A stretch of DNA of 64,000 nt, taken from the NCBI GenBank assembly GCA_036555725.1, contig DATBKU010000012.1:4158-68157 (forward strand), read 5' to 3'. Numbering within the stretch: the stretch's first letter is position 1; every line of letters starts with the position of its first letter. Of this stretch, positions 1 through 9,096 are shown piece after piece. The stretch comes from CALAED01 sp036555725 (GTDB lineage Bacteria > Actinomycetota > Actinomycetes > Streptosporangiales > Streptosporangiaceae). Below the pieces are notes generated by a model. It saw nothing but the letters and a program-made list of their open reading frames with translations. It was not told the DNA's origin and searched no databases. The position numbers and the translations under genes were made by a program.

Positions 1-1298
1 CTGGCCACCTCGCGGACGCTCTCCAGCCGCCGCAGCGCCTCGACGGTCGCCGCCAGCGCCTTGTCGGTCCCCCGGTGGGTGACGATCACGAGCTGGGCGT
101 CGTCGCCGTGCCCCTCCTGCCGTACGGCCTGGATCGACACGTCCTGACGGGCGAACTCCTCGGCGACCTGGGCCAGCACGCCGGGACGGTCGGCGACGTC
201 GAGCGACACGTGGTAGCGCGTCGTCGTCTCGCCCATCGGCAGGACGGGCAGCGCCGCGTACGTCGACTCGGCCGGGCCACGCGCGCCGCCCACCTTGTTG
301 CGTCCCACCGCGACCAGGTCGCCGAGCACCGCGGAGGCGGTCGGCGCGCCGCCGGCGCCGGCCCCGTAGAACATCAGCGAGCCCGCCGACTCGGCCTCGA
401 CGAAGACCGCGTTGTACGCCTCGCGCACGCTGGCCAGCGGGTGCGATCGGGGGATCATCGCCGGGTAGACCCGGACCGAGACGCCGCGCCCGTTGCGCCC
501 GTCCGGCTTGTCCCGGTCGGGGGATGGGATGCGCTCGCAGATCGCCAGCAGCTTGACCACGCAGTTCATCGCCTTGGCGCTGGCCACGTCGGCGGCGGTC
601 ACCTCGGTGATGCCCTCGCGGTGCACGTCGGCGGCCGTCACCGCCGAGTGGAAGGCCAGCTGGGCGAGGATGGCGGCCTTGGCTGCGGCGTCGAAGCCCT
701 CGACGTCGGCCGTGGGATCGGCCTCGGCGTACCCCAGCGCCTGCGCCTCCTCCAGGGCGTCGGAGAACCCGGCCCCGTTGGTGTCCATCTGGTCGAGGAT
801 GTAGTTCGTCGTGCCGTTGACGATGCCGAGCACCCGGTGCACGTGGTCGCCGACCAGCGACTCGCGCAACGGCCGCAGCAACGGGATGGCCCCCGCCACG
901 GACGCCTCGTAATAGAGGTCGACGCCGTACTCCCGCGCGGCCCCAAAGACCGTTGCGCCGTCCTCGGCGAGCAGCGCCTTGTTCGCGGTGACCACGCCCT
1001 TGCCGGCTTTCATGGCGTTCAGCAGCAGCGACCTGGCCGGCTCGATGCCGCCGATCACCTCGATCACGATGTCGACGTCGTCACGCGTGACAAGGGCGAC
1101 GGCGTCGGTCGTCAGCAGGGCCGGATCGACGCCTTGACGGACCTTGTCGAGGCGCCGGACCGCGATGCCGGCCAGCTCCAGCGGGGCACCGACGCGGGCG
1201 GCCAGGTCGGCGGCCTGCTCGTCCAGCAGCCGTACGACCTCGATGCCGACGTTGCCGCAGCCGAGCAGCGCCACGCGCAGCGCTTTGCGGGGACTCAA
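1..1298 (-). CDS. hom: Homoserine dehydrogenase, 3' end cut by window edge
   Basis: Catalyses the NAD(P)H-dependent interconversion of aspartate semialdehyde and homoserine in the threonine/methionine branch. The N-terminus reads SPRKALRVALLGCGNVG, a Rossmann GxGxxG, followed by IVIEVIGGIEPA, typical of the family. About 432 codons are visible; the remaining C-terminal ACT part lies beyond base 1. I place the start at a TTG that overlaps the lysA stop (TTGA), which makes the pair translationally coupled; no better in-frame ATG or GTG lies near the Rossmann fold. The order lysA-hom is the usual actinobacterial one. The identity is firm; the start is inferred. Confidence 0.93.
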   Translation of the reverse strand, partial: MSPRKALRVALLGCGNVGIEVVRLLDEQAADLAARVGAPLELAGIAVRRLDKVRQGVDPALLTTDAVALVTRDDVDIVIEVIGGIEPARSLLLNAMKAGKGVVTANKALLAEDGATVFGAAREYGVDLYYEASVAGAIPLLRPLRESLVGDHVHRVLGIVNGTTNYILDQMDTNGAGFSDALEEAQALGYAEADPTADVEGFDAAAKAAILAQLAFHSAVTAADVHREGITEVTAADVASAKAMNCVVKLLAICERIPSPDRDKPDGRNGRGVSVRVYPAMIPRSHPLASVREAYNAVFVEAESAGSLMFYGAGAGGAPTASAVLGDLVAVGRNKVGGARGPAESTYAALPVLPMGETTTRYHVSLDVADRPGVLAQVAEEFARQDVSIQAVRQEGHGDDAQLVIVTHRGTDKALAATVEALRRLESVREVA

Positions 1299-2695
1299 TC
1301 ACCCACCTCCGCATCGAGTCGCAGCAGGTCGTCTTCGGTCTCGCGGCGGACGATCACCTTCGCCCGGCCGCCGCCCACCGCCACGACCGCGGGCCGCGGG
1401 ACGTAGTTGTAGTTGTTGGCCATCGAGCGGCAGTACGCACCGGTCGCGGCGATCGCCACCAGGTCGCCGGGCGCGAGGTCGTTCGGCAGCCACAGGTCCC
1501 GGACGAGGATGTCGCCGCTTTCGCAGTGCTTGCCGACCAGGCGGCTGAGCATGGGCGGCGCCTGGGACGTACGGGAGACGAGGGCGCAGGAGTACTCCGC
1601 TCCGTACAGCGCGGTCCTGATGTTGTCGCTCATGCCGCCCTCGACCGAGACGTACGTGCGCAGGCCCTCGACGTCCTTGATCGTGCCGACCTCGTAGACC
1701 GTGACGCCCCCGGGGCCGATGATCGCGCGGCCCGGCTCGACCGTCATTCGGGGCACCGGCAGGTCGTACGATGCGCACTCCTTGGCCATGATGCGGCGGA
1801 GGTTGTCGGCGATGTGCTTGGGGTCGATCGGGTCGTCGCCGGGCAGGTAGGCGATGCCGAACCCGCCGCCGAGGTCGAGCTCGGGCAGCTCGACGCCGTG
1901 CTCGTCGCGGATGGCGGCCAGCAGCTCGACCACACGGTGCGCGGCCACCTCGAAGCCGTCGGTCTCGAAGATCTGCGAGCCGATGTGGGAGTGCAGGCCG
2001 ACGAGTTCGAGCTGGTCGATCGCCAGCACGCGGCGGACGGCCTCAAACGCCGCCCCCGTACTGCGCGCGAAGCCGAACTTCTGGTCGTCGTGCGCCGTCG
2101 CGATGTACTCGTGCGTGTGCGCCTCGACGCCGGTCGTCACCCGGACCATGACCTTGGGCCGCCTGCCGAGCTCGTCGGCGAGATAACCGAGCCGGGCGAT
2201 CTCCTCGTACGAATCGATCACGATGTGACCGACGCCGGCCAGCAGCGCCTTGCGCAGCTCGGCGGGCGACTTGTTGTTGCCGTGCAGGGTGATCTTCTCA
2301 GGCGGGAAACCCGCGGCCAGCGCGACGGCCAGTTCGCCGCCGCTGCAGACGTCGAGGCCGAGGCCCTCGTCGTCGATCCAGCGGGCGACCGCGCCGCACA
2401 GGAACGCCTTGCCCGCGTAGTGCACGTCGCCGTCGTGGAACGCGGCCCGGAACTCGCGGCACCGGGACCGTACGTCCTCCTCGTCCAGCACGTACAGCGG
2501 CGTGCCGTACTCCGTTGCGAGATCGCGGACGTCCACTCCGCCGACCAGGAGCGCGCCGTGACCGGCCTCCTCGCGGCGCGCACCGCGCGGCCACACCGCC
2601 GGGGCCAGCTCGTTGAGGTCGCGTGGCGGCGGCAGCGGGTGCTCTTCCGGCAGGACGTCGGCGTGCCGCGGTCCGGCCGGATGGACTCTGCTCAT
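1295..2695 (-). CDS. lysA: Diaminopimelate decarboxylase
   Basis: PLP enzyme converting meso-diaminopimelate to lysine. 466 residues, the normal length. Visible motifs: VHYAGKAF with the Schiff-base lysine near residue 70, a glycine-rich GGGFGIAY phosphate-binding stretch, EPGRAIIGPGG, the dimer-interface CESGD, and ATGAYCRSMANNYN near the C-terminus. It lies downstream of the NrtL-type gene on the same strand (75-nt gap) and overlaps hom by 4 nt, so lysA and hom form an amino-acid biosynthesis operon. The ATG at 2695 is the natural start because it precedes the conserved N-terminal extension typical of actinobacterial LysA. Confidence 0.96.
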   Translation of the reverse strand: MSRVHPAGPRHADVLPEEHPLPPPRDLNELAPAVWPRGARREEAGHGALLVGGVDVRDLATEYGTPLYVLDEEDVRSRCREFRAAFHDGDVHYAGKAFLCGAVARWIDDEGLGLDVCSGGELAVALAAGFPPEKITLHGNNKSPAELRKALLAGVGHIVIDSYEEIARLGYLADELGRRPKVMVRVTTGVEAHTHEYIATAHDDQKFGFARSTGAAFEAVRRVLAIDQLELVGLHSHIGSQIFETDGFEVAAHRVVELLAAIRDEHGVELPELDLGGGFGIAYLPGDDPIDPKHIADNLRRIMAKECASYDLPVPRMTVEPGRAIIGPGGVTVYEVGTIKDVEGLRTYVSVEGGMSDNIRTALYGAEYSCALVSRTSQAPPMLSRLVGKHCESGDILVRDLWLPNDLAPGDLVAIAATGAYCRSMANNYNYVPRPAVVAVGGGRAKVIVRRETEDDLLRLDAEVGD

Positions 2696-2770
2696 GGGTC
2701 GCTCACCCTTCTCCCTCTATGCGCGTCCCTTTGTGCGCGTACGGCCCACCTCGAGGCCCGCCGGCCGGGC

Positions 2771-3502
2771 TCATAGTCGTTCTTCCGGGCTCTCGCCGAG
2801 CGCGCGTAGTCCATTGTTCAGGGCGATCCGGACTGCTTCGGCCAGGGTCAGCCGGGCGGTGTGGGTGTGGTCGACGCGCTCGTCACCCTTGGGCAGCGCC
2901 GGGCACCGCTCGTACACGTCGTGATACGCCTCGGCGATCTCGACGAGCTGCCGCCGGTACGGCGTGGCGTTCTTCTCCCGTACGGCTTGATCGGCGCGGC
3001 CGGGCAGGTCGGCCAGCAGACCCAGCAGGCGGAGCTCGTACGGATCGTCCAGCCCCAGCGGCTCGGTGCGGACGAGCCCGAGGTCGTGCGCATGGCGCCG
3101 TACGGAGGCGGCCCGCGCGTAGGCGAAGCGCACGACGAACCCGGGATTGTCGAAGGTCCGCGGCCGGTCGGGCCACGTCGTATCTTCTGCCGGCAGTCGC
3201 ACGTGACCGTAGTCGCCCGCCTCGACGATGTGCCGGGCCAGCACACCGGGGTCGGCCACGGCGACCGCGAGAAACCCCGGACCGGTGACTTCGGCGTTCT
3301 CGACCCGGCTGGCGATGATCTTCGCCACCTCACGTGGTTCGCGGCCGGTCGCCGCCGCGAGCCGCAGCGGCAGCGGACTGACATAACGCCCGTCTTCCCA
3401 CGTCACGGAGATATGGTCCGGAACGGGCCCCGAAAGCTCTCCGTCGGCCACCGCGTCGCGTACGGCATCCACGAGTGCCCTGATGAGGTCGGCTGGGGTC
3501 AC
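2771..3502 (-). CDS. nrtL: ArgS-related anticodon-binding protein (NrtL type)
   Basis: 243 residues with an arginyl-tRNA-synthetase-like N-terminal domain (roughly residues 1-110: TWEDGRYVSPLPLRLAA, then GPGFLAVAV) joined directly to a DALR-type anticodon-binding domain (roughly 130-240, ending LTLAEAVRIALNNGLRALG). The catalytic Rossmann domain with HIGH and KMSKS is absent, so it cannot be a working synthetase. It matches the actinobacterial family named NrtL, found just upstream of lysA; its biochemical role is not established. GTG start. A role in tRNA-Arg binding or in regulating the downstream lysA-hom operon is only inference. Confidence 0.85.
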   Translation of the reverse strand: MTPADLIRALVDAVRDAVADGELSGPVPDHISVTWEDGRYVSPLPLRLAAATGREPREVAKIIASRVENAEVTGPGFLAVAVADPGVLARHIVEAGDYGHVRLPAEDTTWPDRPRTFDNPGFVVRFAYARAASVRRHAHDLGLVRTEPLGLDDPYELRLLGLLADLPGRADQAVREKNATPYRRQLVEIAEAYHDVYERCPALPKGDERVDHTHTARLTLAEAVRIALNNGLRALGESPEERL

Positions 3503-3546
3503 GATGGTGAGACTATCCGACCAGAATGTGGACGCCCTTACTGCTG

Positions 3547-3936
3547 TCAGGCCCGATCGTCAGCATGCGCCAGATTACGGACCGTACGGATCAGCTCGGC
3601 CGGGTCGAACGGCTTAGTCACATACGCGTCGACCCCGATTTCATGGCCTCGCTGAATGTCGTGGTCCTGGGCACGCGCCGTGATCATCACGACCTTGATG
3701 TGCCGGGTGGCCGCGTCCTCCCGCAGCCGTACCGCCGTGACCCAGCCGTCCAGCCGGGGCATCATGATGTCGAGCGTGATCACGTCCGGGTTGGTCTCGC
3801 GCACCTTGTCGAGGCAGTCCTGCCCGTCGACGGCCGTCGCCACCTCGAACCCTTCGAGCTGCAAGTTCACGGCGATGAGCTGCCGGATCACCTCATCGTC
3901 GTCCACCACGAGGACGCGCCCCAACGACTCGGTCAC
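3547..3936 (-). CDS. Single-domain response regulator receiver protein
   Basis: 129 residues from an internal GTG (TESLGRVLVVDDDEV). It is a complete CheY-like fold: acidic DDD at the N-terminus, phosphoacceptor Asp in VITLDIMMPRLDG, Thr in VVMITARA and Lys in YVTKPFDPAE. No output domain follows, so it acts by protein contact. A longer reading from 3987 adds only an Arg-rich low-complexity extension and is less likely. No histidine kinase lies nearby. It ends 44 nt upstream of the NrtL-type gene and is probably a separate unit. Confidence 0.88.
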   Translation of the reverse strand: MTESLGRVLVVDDDEVIRQLIAVNLQLEGFEVATAVDGQDCLDKVRETNPDVITLDIMMPRLDGWVTAVRLREDAATRHIKVVMITARAQDHDIQRGHEIGVDAYVTKPFDPAELIRTVRNLAHADDRA

Positions 3937-4119
3937 CGCGCGCCCCACCCCGCGTCGACGCGGTCGCGCACGGTCTCCCGCTCGCATCCGAGGCGCCCCG
4001 CGGCGCCCCTGTCCAGCCCCTTCACTGGCGCGAGGTTAGCCGCTCAGCGCCCACAACGCACGGTGAACACCGACGTGCACGTCACCGCTTGTTCCCTGGT
4101 AACCTTTGTCGTCGCGCCA

Positions 4120-4191
4120 GCCCCGTTAGCTCAGGGGATAGAGCAACGGCCTCCGGAGCCGTGAGCGCAGGTTCGAATCCTGCACGGGGCG
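4120..4191 (+). tRNA. tRNA-Arg (anticodon CCG)
   Basis: A clean cloverleaf: the acceptor stem GCCCCGT pairs with ACGGGGC, followed by discriminator G. The D-arm contains AGCTCAGGGGATAGAGC. The anticodon stem ACGGC/GCCGT holds loop CTCCGGA with anticodon CCG at 4153-4155. The T-arm is GCAGG-TTCGAAT-CCTGC. It decodes CGG. CCA is not encoded. A hairpin follows 17 nt downstream. Confidence 0.97.
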
Positions 4192-4208
4192 CTTATCGCG
4201 ATCATCCA

Positions 4209-4249
4209 AAACCCCGGTTGACCAGCGCCAACGCTGACGGCCGGGGTTT
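4209..4249 (+). terminator. Hairpin downstream of tRNA-Arg
   Basis: AAACCCCGG (4209-4217) and CCGGGGTTT (4241-4249) form a perfect 9-bp stem with a 23-nt loop. Position just after the tRNA and the A/T ends make a terminator likely. The rest of 4250-4448 shows no gene; it is the leader of the methyltransferase gene. Confidence 0.6.
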
Positions 4250-4448
4250 CGCATGTGTGCAGTCAGATGCCATCAGACGCCGCCGATTGTCACCGTCTCC
4301 GGAATATTTGCGGAACGGCGTGGAGGCCATCCCCAGCTCACCCCGAACGAATGAGCCCCGGCACGGAACCGATCCGCGGGGCCGCGGCTGGGGTGTATGC
4401 GGTACTGCCTGCTTACCGTCGTACTGGCATTGAAAGACTGAGGGTCTG

Positions 4449-5276
4449 ATGGGTGTATTGCGGGTCTCGCGTGCCAACGCGCGGTTCCAGCAGTGGCAGG
4501 CGCTGCTGGAGAACCGGACTAAGCGGCAGCGGGCCGGGGAGTTCCTGGTCCAGGGGGTGCGGCCGATCAGCCTGGCCATCGAATTCGGCTGGCCCGTGCG
4601 TGCGGTGATTTACGACGCAGCGCGGTCGCTGTCGCGCTGGGCGGCCGAGATAGTGCAGGTGGTCGATGGCGAATTGGTGGCAATGGCTTCCGAGCTGCTT
4701 CGGCAGTTGGGCGGCAAGGATGAGGATGTACCCGAACTGGTGCTGGTGGTCGAACTGCCCGACGACGACTTGTCCCGGATCGCCGCTGGACCGTCGTTTC
4801 TTGGTGTGGTGTTGGACCGGCCTAACAGCCCCGGCAACATTGGGATGACGGCGCGGTCCTTGGACGCGTTCGGCGGCGGCGGATTGATCGTGACGGGGCA
4901 CGCCGCCGACCCGTACGATCCCAGAGCGGTGCGCGCCTCCACCGGATCGCTGCTGGTGGTGCCGGTGGTCCGGACTCGCTCTCACCGGGAGGTACACGCG
5001 TGGGTAACGCGGCTTCGTGTGGATGGCCTGCCGCTGACGGTGGTGGGCACCGACGAAAACGGTGCCGCCGACATCGCCGACCTGGACCTGACCGGCCCCA
5101 CTCTGCTGGTCATCGGCAACGAGACAAGCGGACTGAGCGCGGGATGGCGTGCGGGCTGCGACGCAATGGCGCGAATCCCGATCGTCGGCGCGGCCAGCTC
5201 CCTCAATGCCGCCGGTGCCGCGACTGTGGCGGCGTACGAGGCCGCACGCCAGCGCAACGGCCGGGCCGGGGCTTGA
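4449..5276 (+). CDS. SpoU/TrmH-family RNA 2'-O-methyltransferase
   Basis: 275 residues. The N-terminal substrate-binding part (about 1-110, with FLVQGVRPISLAIEFGW) precedes a SPOUT knot domain carrying all three motifs: RPNSPGNIGMTARSLDAFG (motif 1, with the catalytic Arg), LLVIGNETSGLS (motif 2) and IPIVGAASSLNAAGAATVAAYEA (motif 3, the trefoil knot and SAM site). It transfers a methyl group from SAM to a ribose 2'-OH of rRNA or tRNA; which nucleotide is not decidable from sequence. It stands alone between the tRNA and the ArsC-like gene. Confidence 0.93.
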   Translation: MGVLRVSRANARFQQWQALLENRTKRQRAGEFLVQGVRPISLAIEFGWPVRAVIYDAARSLSRWAAEIVQVVDGELVAMASELLRQLGGKDEDVPELVLVVELPDDDLSRIAAGPSFLGVVLDRPNSPGNIGMTARSLDAFGGGGLIVTGHAADPYDPRAVRASTGSLLVVPVVRTRSHREVHAWVTRLRVDGLPLTVVGTDENGAADIADLDLTGPTLLVIGNETSGLSAGWRAGCDAMARIPIVGAASSLNAAGAATVAAYEAARQRNGRAGA

Positions 5277-5357
5277 AGTCCGCAGCAATCCACCAGGCTA
5301 TCCGCGGCGTTGGGGCCTGCCCGACCGCATCTGGTTGCTCTGCACGGATGGAGTGAC

Positions 5358-5735
5358 ATGGAGATTTGGATCAACCCCGAGTGCTCGAAGTGCCAGTCCG
5401 CGCTGAGCCTGCTCGACGCCGAAGGCGCCCACTACACCATCCGTTACTACCTCGAACAGCCACCGACCGCCGAGGAGCTCGGCGAGGTCTTGGCGCGCCT
5501 GGGCCTGCAGCCATGGGACATCACCCGACTCAGCGAACCGATCGCCGAGGACCTGGGGATGGCGTCGTGGGCCCGAGACGACGCCGGCCGGCCACGCTGG
5601 ATCGACGCCTTGACCACACATCCAGCCCTGATCCAACGGCCGATCATCACCGCCGACGACGGCACCGCCGCGGTAGCCCGCTCGCCCGAAGCCGTCCGCG
5701 CCGTCATGGAGGCATCCGGCCATAACGACCGCTGA
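5358..5735 (+). CDS. arsC: ArsC/Spx-family glutaredoxin-like reductase
   Basis: 125 residues with a thioredoxin-type fold. The N-terminal WINPECSKCQSAL places the catalytic Cys in the ArsC position, and the downstream block HPALIQRPIIT with VARSPEAV matches the arginine-bearing substrate loop of glutaredoxin-coupled arsenate reductases. The second Cys in CSKC is also Spx-like. I chose the ATG at 5358, preceded by TGGAGTGAC, over an upstream in-frame ATG at 5310 because homology begins at MEIWINP. No arsB or arsR lies nearby, so true arsenate reduction is only probable. Confidence 0.85.
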   Translation: MEIWINPECSKCQSALSLLDAEGAHYTIRYYLEQPPTAEELGEVLARLGLQPWDITRLSEPIAEDLGMASWARDDAGRPRWIDALTTHPALIQRPIITADDGTAAVARSPEAVRAVMEASGHNDR

Positions 5736-5783
5736 CGACCCGATCATCGGCAGACTGTCGGCCCCCCATGTGACGCTGTACTC

Positions 5784-6086
5784 GTGGTGGTTGTTTTCGA
5801 TGCCGAGCTGTGGCTGTGGGATGCCCGGCGCGCCGACAGCTGGACCTTCGTGAGCCTGCCCGCCGAGGCATCCGAGGAGATCCGTGACCTGACCGGCGGT
5901 TCGCGGCGCGGCTTCGGTTCGGTGCGGGTGCGGGTCACAGTCGGCGGCAGCACCTGGACGACTTCGATCTTCCCCGACAGCGCGCGTGACGGCTTCGCGC
6001 TGCCGATCAAGGGCGCCATCCGTACGGCCGAAGCCCTCGACGCAGGTGACATCGCGACAGTAACCGTCGAGCTCATCGATATTTGA
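5784..6086 (+). CDS. DUF1905-type small beta-barrel protein
   Basis: 100 residues from a GTG start (VVVFDAELWLWDARRADSWTFVSLP). The pattern DSWTFVSLPAE, then GFGSVRVRVTVGG, SIFPD and LPIKGAIRTAEALDAGD, is that of the DUF1905 family, whose function is unknown. It sits alone, ending tail-to-tail 92 nt before the LysR gene. No membrane segment or signal peptide is present. Confidence 0.82.
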   Translation: MVVVFDAELWLWDARRADSWTFVSLPAEASEEIRDLTGGSRRGFGSVRVRVTVGGSTWTTSIFPDSARDGFALPIKGAIRTAEALDAGDIATVTVELIDI

Positions 6087-6178
6087 GCACCCGGCAACAA
6101 ACCAGGGATCAGTGGCAAAGACTGCCCTGGCCGGCCGTCGTCGAACGCGACCTCGCTGTGGGTTCGCTGTGGGTGAGG

Positions 6179-7096
6179 TCACGCCTGGTCGAGCTCGGCG
6201 GCGATCTCCCCGATGCGGGCTCGGACCCAGGCGTGTGCCGGGTCGGCGGTGCGCCGTGGGTGCCACCACAGCATTTCGGTGATCGGGGGCAGGTCGAGGG
6301 GTGGTTCGAGGAAGCGGACCGCGGCGGTGCGCCGAAGGTGCGGAGCAGCGCGTTCGAGGACCAGAGTTACGAGGTCGGTGCCCTGCAACAGGAACGGCGC
6401 CAGCAGGAAGCTCTCCACGGTGAATTCGACCCGGCGCGGCACTCGGGCCTGGTCGAGGTGCTGGTCGGCGAGCGAGATCGGCTGTCCCCGGCCCATGGAG
6501 TACACGAGGTGCCCGAGCCGCAGGTAGGTGTCCATCGTCATGCGGTCGCCGACCTGAGTGGTGCCCTCCCACACGCAACACAGCCAGCGGTCGGAAAAGA
6601 GTCGCTGCGTGGGCAGCGCCGCGTCTGGAATGATCTTGAGAGGTTCGATGACGAGGTCTACGTCACCGTCGCGGAGCAGCCGTACGGCCTCCGGCGATCG
6701 TGGCAGGACCTGGATCGTCACGCCGGGCGCCTCGGCGGCCAGGCGCCGGACCAGCGGGCCGATGAGCATGAGCAGGCTGTAATCGGAGCAGCTGATCACG
6801 AAGGTGGCGCGGTCGCTGGCCGGGTCGAAGCCGGGCCGTTCGTCGATGGCGTGCCGAATGAGGGCCAGCGCCTCCCGGATCGGCTGGCCGAGGGATTCAG
6901 CGCGGGGCGTCGGCACGAGCGTCAGGCCTTCGCGCACGAACAGCGGGTCGCCGAATAGCTTGCGCAGCCGGGCCAGGGTATTGCTCATCCCCGGTTGACT
7001 CAGCCCGACCCGATTCGCCGCGCGGGTGACGCTGCATTCGGTCAGCAGCGCATCGAGCGCCACGAGGAGATTGAGGTCCACGCCGGCAAGGTTCAT
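6179..7096 (-). CDS. LysR-family transcriptional regulator (NodD-like)
   Basis: 305 residues from the ATG at 7096 (MNLAGVDLNLLVALDALL). An N-terminal winged HTH (TRAANRVGLSQPGMSNTLARLRKLFGDPLFVRE) is followed by a periplasmic-binding-like effector domain starting near ISCSDYSLLMLIGPLV. An upstream ATG at 7132 is in frame but would add residues outside the conserved fold. It is divergent from the monooxygenase operon, with a perfect inverted repeat between them, so it most likely controls that operon with an aromatic or related coinducer. The coinducer is unknown. Confidence 0.93.
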   Translation of the reverse strand: MNLAGVDLNLLVALDALLTECSVTRAANRVGLSQPGMSNTLARLRKLFGDPLFVREGLTLVPTPRAESLGQPIREALALIRHAIDERPGFDPASDRATFVISCSDYSLLMLIGPLVRRLAAEAPGVTIQVLPRSPEAVRLLRDGDVDLVIEPLKIIPDAALPTQRLFSDRWLCCVWEGTTQVGDRMTMDTYLRLGHLVYSMGRGQPISLADQHLDQARVPRRVEFTVESFLLAPFLLQGTDLVTLVLERAAPHLRRTAAVRFLEPPLDLPPITEMLWWHPRRTADPAHAWVRARIGEIAAELDQA

Positions 7097-7141
7097 TCTT
7101 GCCGTTCTAGCATGGACTATTGATACGAGCAATGTACTACA

Positions 7142-7162
7142 TTCACAAGATTAGATTGTGAA
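7142..7162. promoter_or_regulatory. LysR-type operator palindrome
   Basis: TTCACAA-GATTAGA-TTGTGAA, a perfect 7-7-7 inverted repeat that also satisfies the T-N11-A rule of LysR boxes. It lies 45 nt upstream of the LysR start and about 235 nt upstream of the monooxygenase start. The rest of 7163-7396 shows no gene. Confidence 0.7.
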
Positions 7163-7396
7163 ATGGTCGGATCCTGTTTAGCGTTCAGACCAACCACGGC
7201 AGAAGGATCCTTTGATACACCGCCCGGCTGCGGCTGGGCCGGACGACGACGTACCGATCCTGATCATGGACTGTAACGGCCGGCAGGCCGACCGGCGAGC
7301 ATGGTGGCGTTTCCGTCGCGTGGACGGCCGAAATCAACGCGTGGCTCATCGCACTAGTTGCGCACAACCGCCGTTCCGGAAGGGCGGAGAGACGTG

Positions 7397-9070
7397 ATGA
7401 CGAGTGGTCACCATAACGTGGACGAAGAGGTTCCCGTACTCGTCGTGGGCGGCAGCCTGGTCGGCCTGTCGACGGCGCTGTTCCTGCGCTGGCACGGAAT
7501 CGACTCGCTGACCGTCGAACGCCACACCGGGACGGCAATCCATCCGCGCGCCGGCCATTTTCATCTGCGCACCCTCGAAATTCTCCGATCGGTTGGACTG
7601 GAAAACACCGTACGCCGCAAGTCGGAGGAGCAATATCACCCGGACGGCGGCATCAACAATGTCGAGTCGTTGGCCGGCCGGGAGATCGCGAACTACTTTC
7701 CCAGCCTCAACGCGGGGGTGGACGAGTTCAGCCCGACGGTGCGGTCGTTTATCAATCAGGATGCGCTGGAGCCCATTCTTCGAGCCCGTGCCGAGGAGCT
7801 GGGCGCGACGCTACGTTATCGCACTGAATGCACGTCGCTCGTCCAGGACGGCAGCGGTGTCACGGCGACTCTCCGCGACCTCGACGGCGAGGTGGACAGC
7901 ACCGTACGTGCTCGATACGTCGTCGCCGCAGACGGTAACCGTAGCCCGACCCGGGAACGACTGGGCGTAGCCATGCGCGGCCACGGCCTGTTGTCGAACA
8001 GCATCACGATCTACTTCCGTACCGAAGCCGACCTCGAGCCACTGCTACGTGGCCGCAACCAGGGCGTCCATTACGTGACGAACCCTATGATGCGCGGGTT
8101 CTTCCGGCTCGACAGAAGCGGCAACGCCGGCTTTCTCGTCGTCAATCTCGTCGGCGACACGTCCCGCCCGGAAATTGTCACCGCCTACCCGTGGGCTTCA
8201 TGGGCGAACGTCGCCGAGGGGATCACCGAGGAGCGTGCCTATGAATTGCTGCGCGCGGCCATCGGCATACCCGACATGCCGGTTGTCATCGAGGACATCG
8301 CGAACTGGCAGGCCATTGCCGACGTCGCCGACCGATATGAGGAAGGGCGCATATTCCTGGCCGGCGATGCCGCGCATGTGACACCGCCGAACGGCGGGTT
8401 CGGGGGCAATACCGGAGTCCAAGATGCGCACAATCTCGCCTGGAAGCTGGCGCTTGTGCTGGGCGGCATCGCCGGGCCGGAGCTGTTGCGTACGTACGAA
8501 GCCGAGCGCCGTCCGATCGGCGAACTCACGGTCGAGCAGGCGTACGCGAGGTACGTCACGCGCGTCGCCCCGTACCTGGGGACGGACACCATGCAGCAGC
8601 TGGTGGACGATTTCTCGATGGAGATCGGCTACCGCTACAACTCCCCCGCCGTCGTTCTGGAGGGGGACGGCGATCATCCGCTCCACGAGCACCCGCGTGA
8701 GTCGAAGGGCCGCCCCGGCTCCCGTGCGCCGCACGTCTTCCTCGAGCGCCACGGCGCACGACTGTCCGCGCTGGATCTGTTCGGCCGGAATTTCGTCCTG
8801 CTGGCCGGCGCCGAGGGCGACGTCTGGTCCACCGCGGCGCTCCGCGCGGCAAAGAGGCTGCGGCTGTCTCTGGACGCCTACCGGGTGGGGTCCGCCGAGC
8901 TGGCCGATCCGGAGGACGGTTTCCACGACGCGTATGGGATCTCGGCCTCTGGCGCCGTCATCGTGCGACCGGACGGTTTCGTCGGCTGGCGATCCCGGGA
9001 CGCCACCGGAGCCTCCGAGGAGGTCGTCCTGCACGCACTGCGGTCCTTGCTGTGTCTCGGTGACGAGTGA
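7397..9070 (+). CDS. FAD-dependent aromatic monooxygenase (PheA/TfdB/RdmE type)
   Basis: 557 residues. N-terminal FAD fold VLVVGGSLVGLSTALFLRWHG, the DG motif VVAADGNRSPTRERL near residue 165, and the GD motif FLAGDAAHVTPPNGGFGGNTG near residue 320, followed by the C-terminal thioredoxin-like domain of phenol-hydroxylase-like enzymes. It would hydroxylate an aromatic or polyketide substrate using NAD(P)H and O2. The start is the ATG at 7397, preceded by GGAG. It is first gene of a three-gene run with the MetE-like and aldo/keto reductase genes, under the divergent LysR. Substrate unknown. Confidence 0.93.
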   Translation: MTSGHHNVDEEVPVLVVGGSLVGLSTALFLRWHGIDSLTVERHTGTAIHPRAGHFHLRTLEILRSVGLENTVRRKSEEQYHPDGGINNVESLAGREIANYFPSLNAGVDEFSPTVRSFINQDALEPILRARAEELGATLRYRTECTSLVQDGSGVTATLRDLDGEVDSTVRARYVVAADGNRSPTRERLGVAMRGHGLLSNSITIYFRTEADLEPLLRGRNQGVHYVTNPMMRGFFRLDRSGNAGFLVVNLVGDTSRPEIVTAYPWASWANVAEGITEERAYELLRAAIGIPDMPVVIEDIANWQAIADVADRYEEGRIFLAGDAAHVTPPNGGFGGNTGVQDAHNLAWKLALVLGGIAGPELLRTYEAERRPIGELTVEQAYARYVTRVAPYLGTDTMQQLVDDFSMEIGYRYNSPAVVLEGDGDHPLHEHPRESKGRPGSRAPHVFLERHGARLSALDLFGRNFVLLAGAEGDVWSTAALRAAKRLRLSLDAYRVGSAELADPEDGFHDAYGISASGAVIVRPDGFVGWRSRDATGASEEVVLHALRSLLCLGDE

Positions 9071-9096
9071 GGTTCACGACGGAAAGGAAGTCCGAA

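Noticed and set aside
1526..2776. Long plus-strand open frame opposite lysA
   Set aside because: It mirrors the codon structure of lysA, has no family motifs and no RBS. High GC produces such antisense frames throughout the window.
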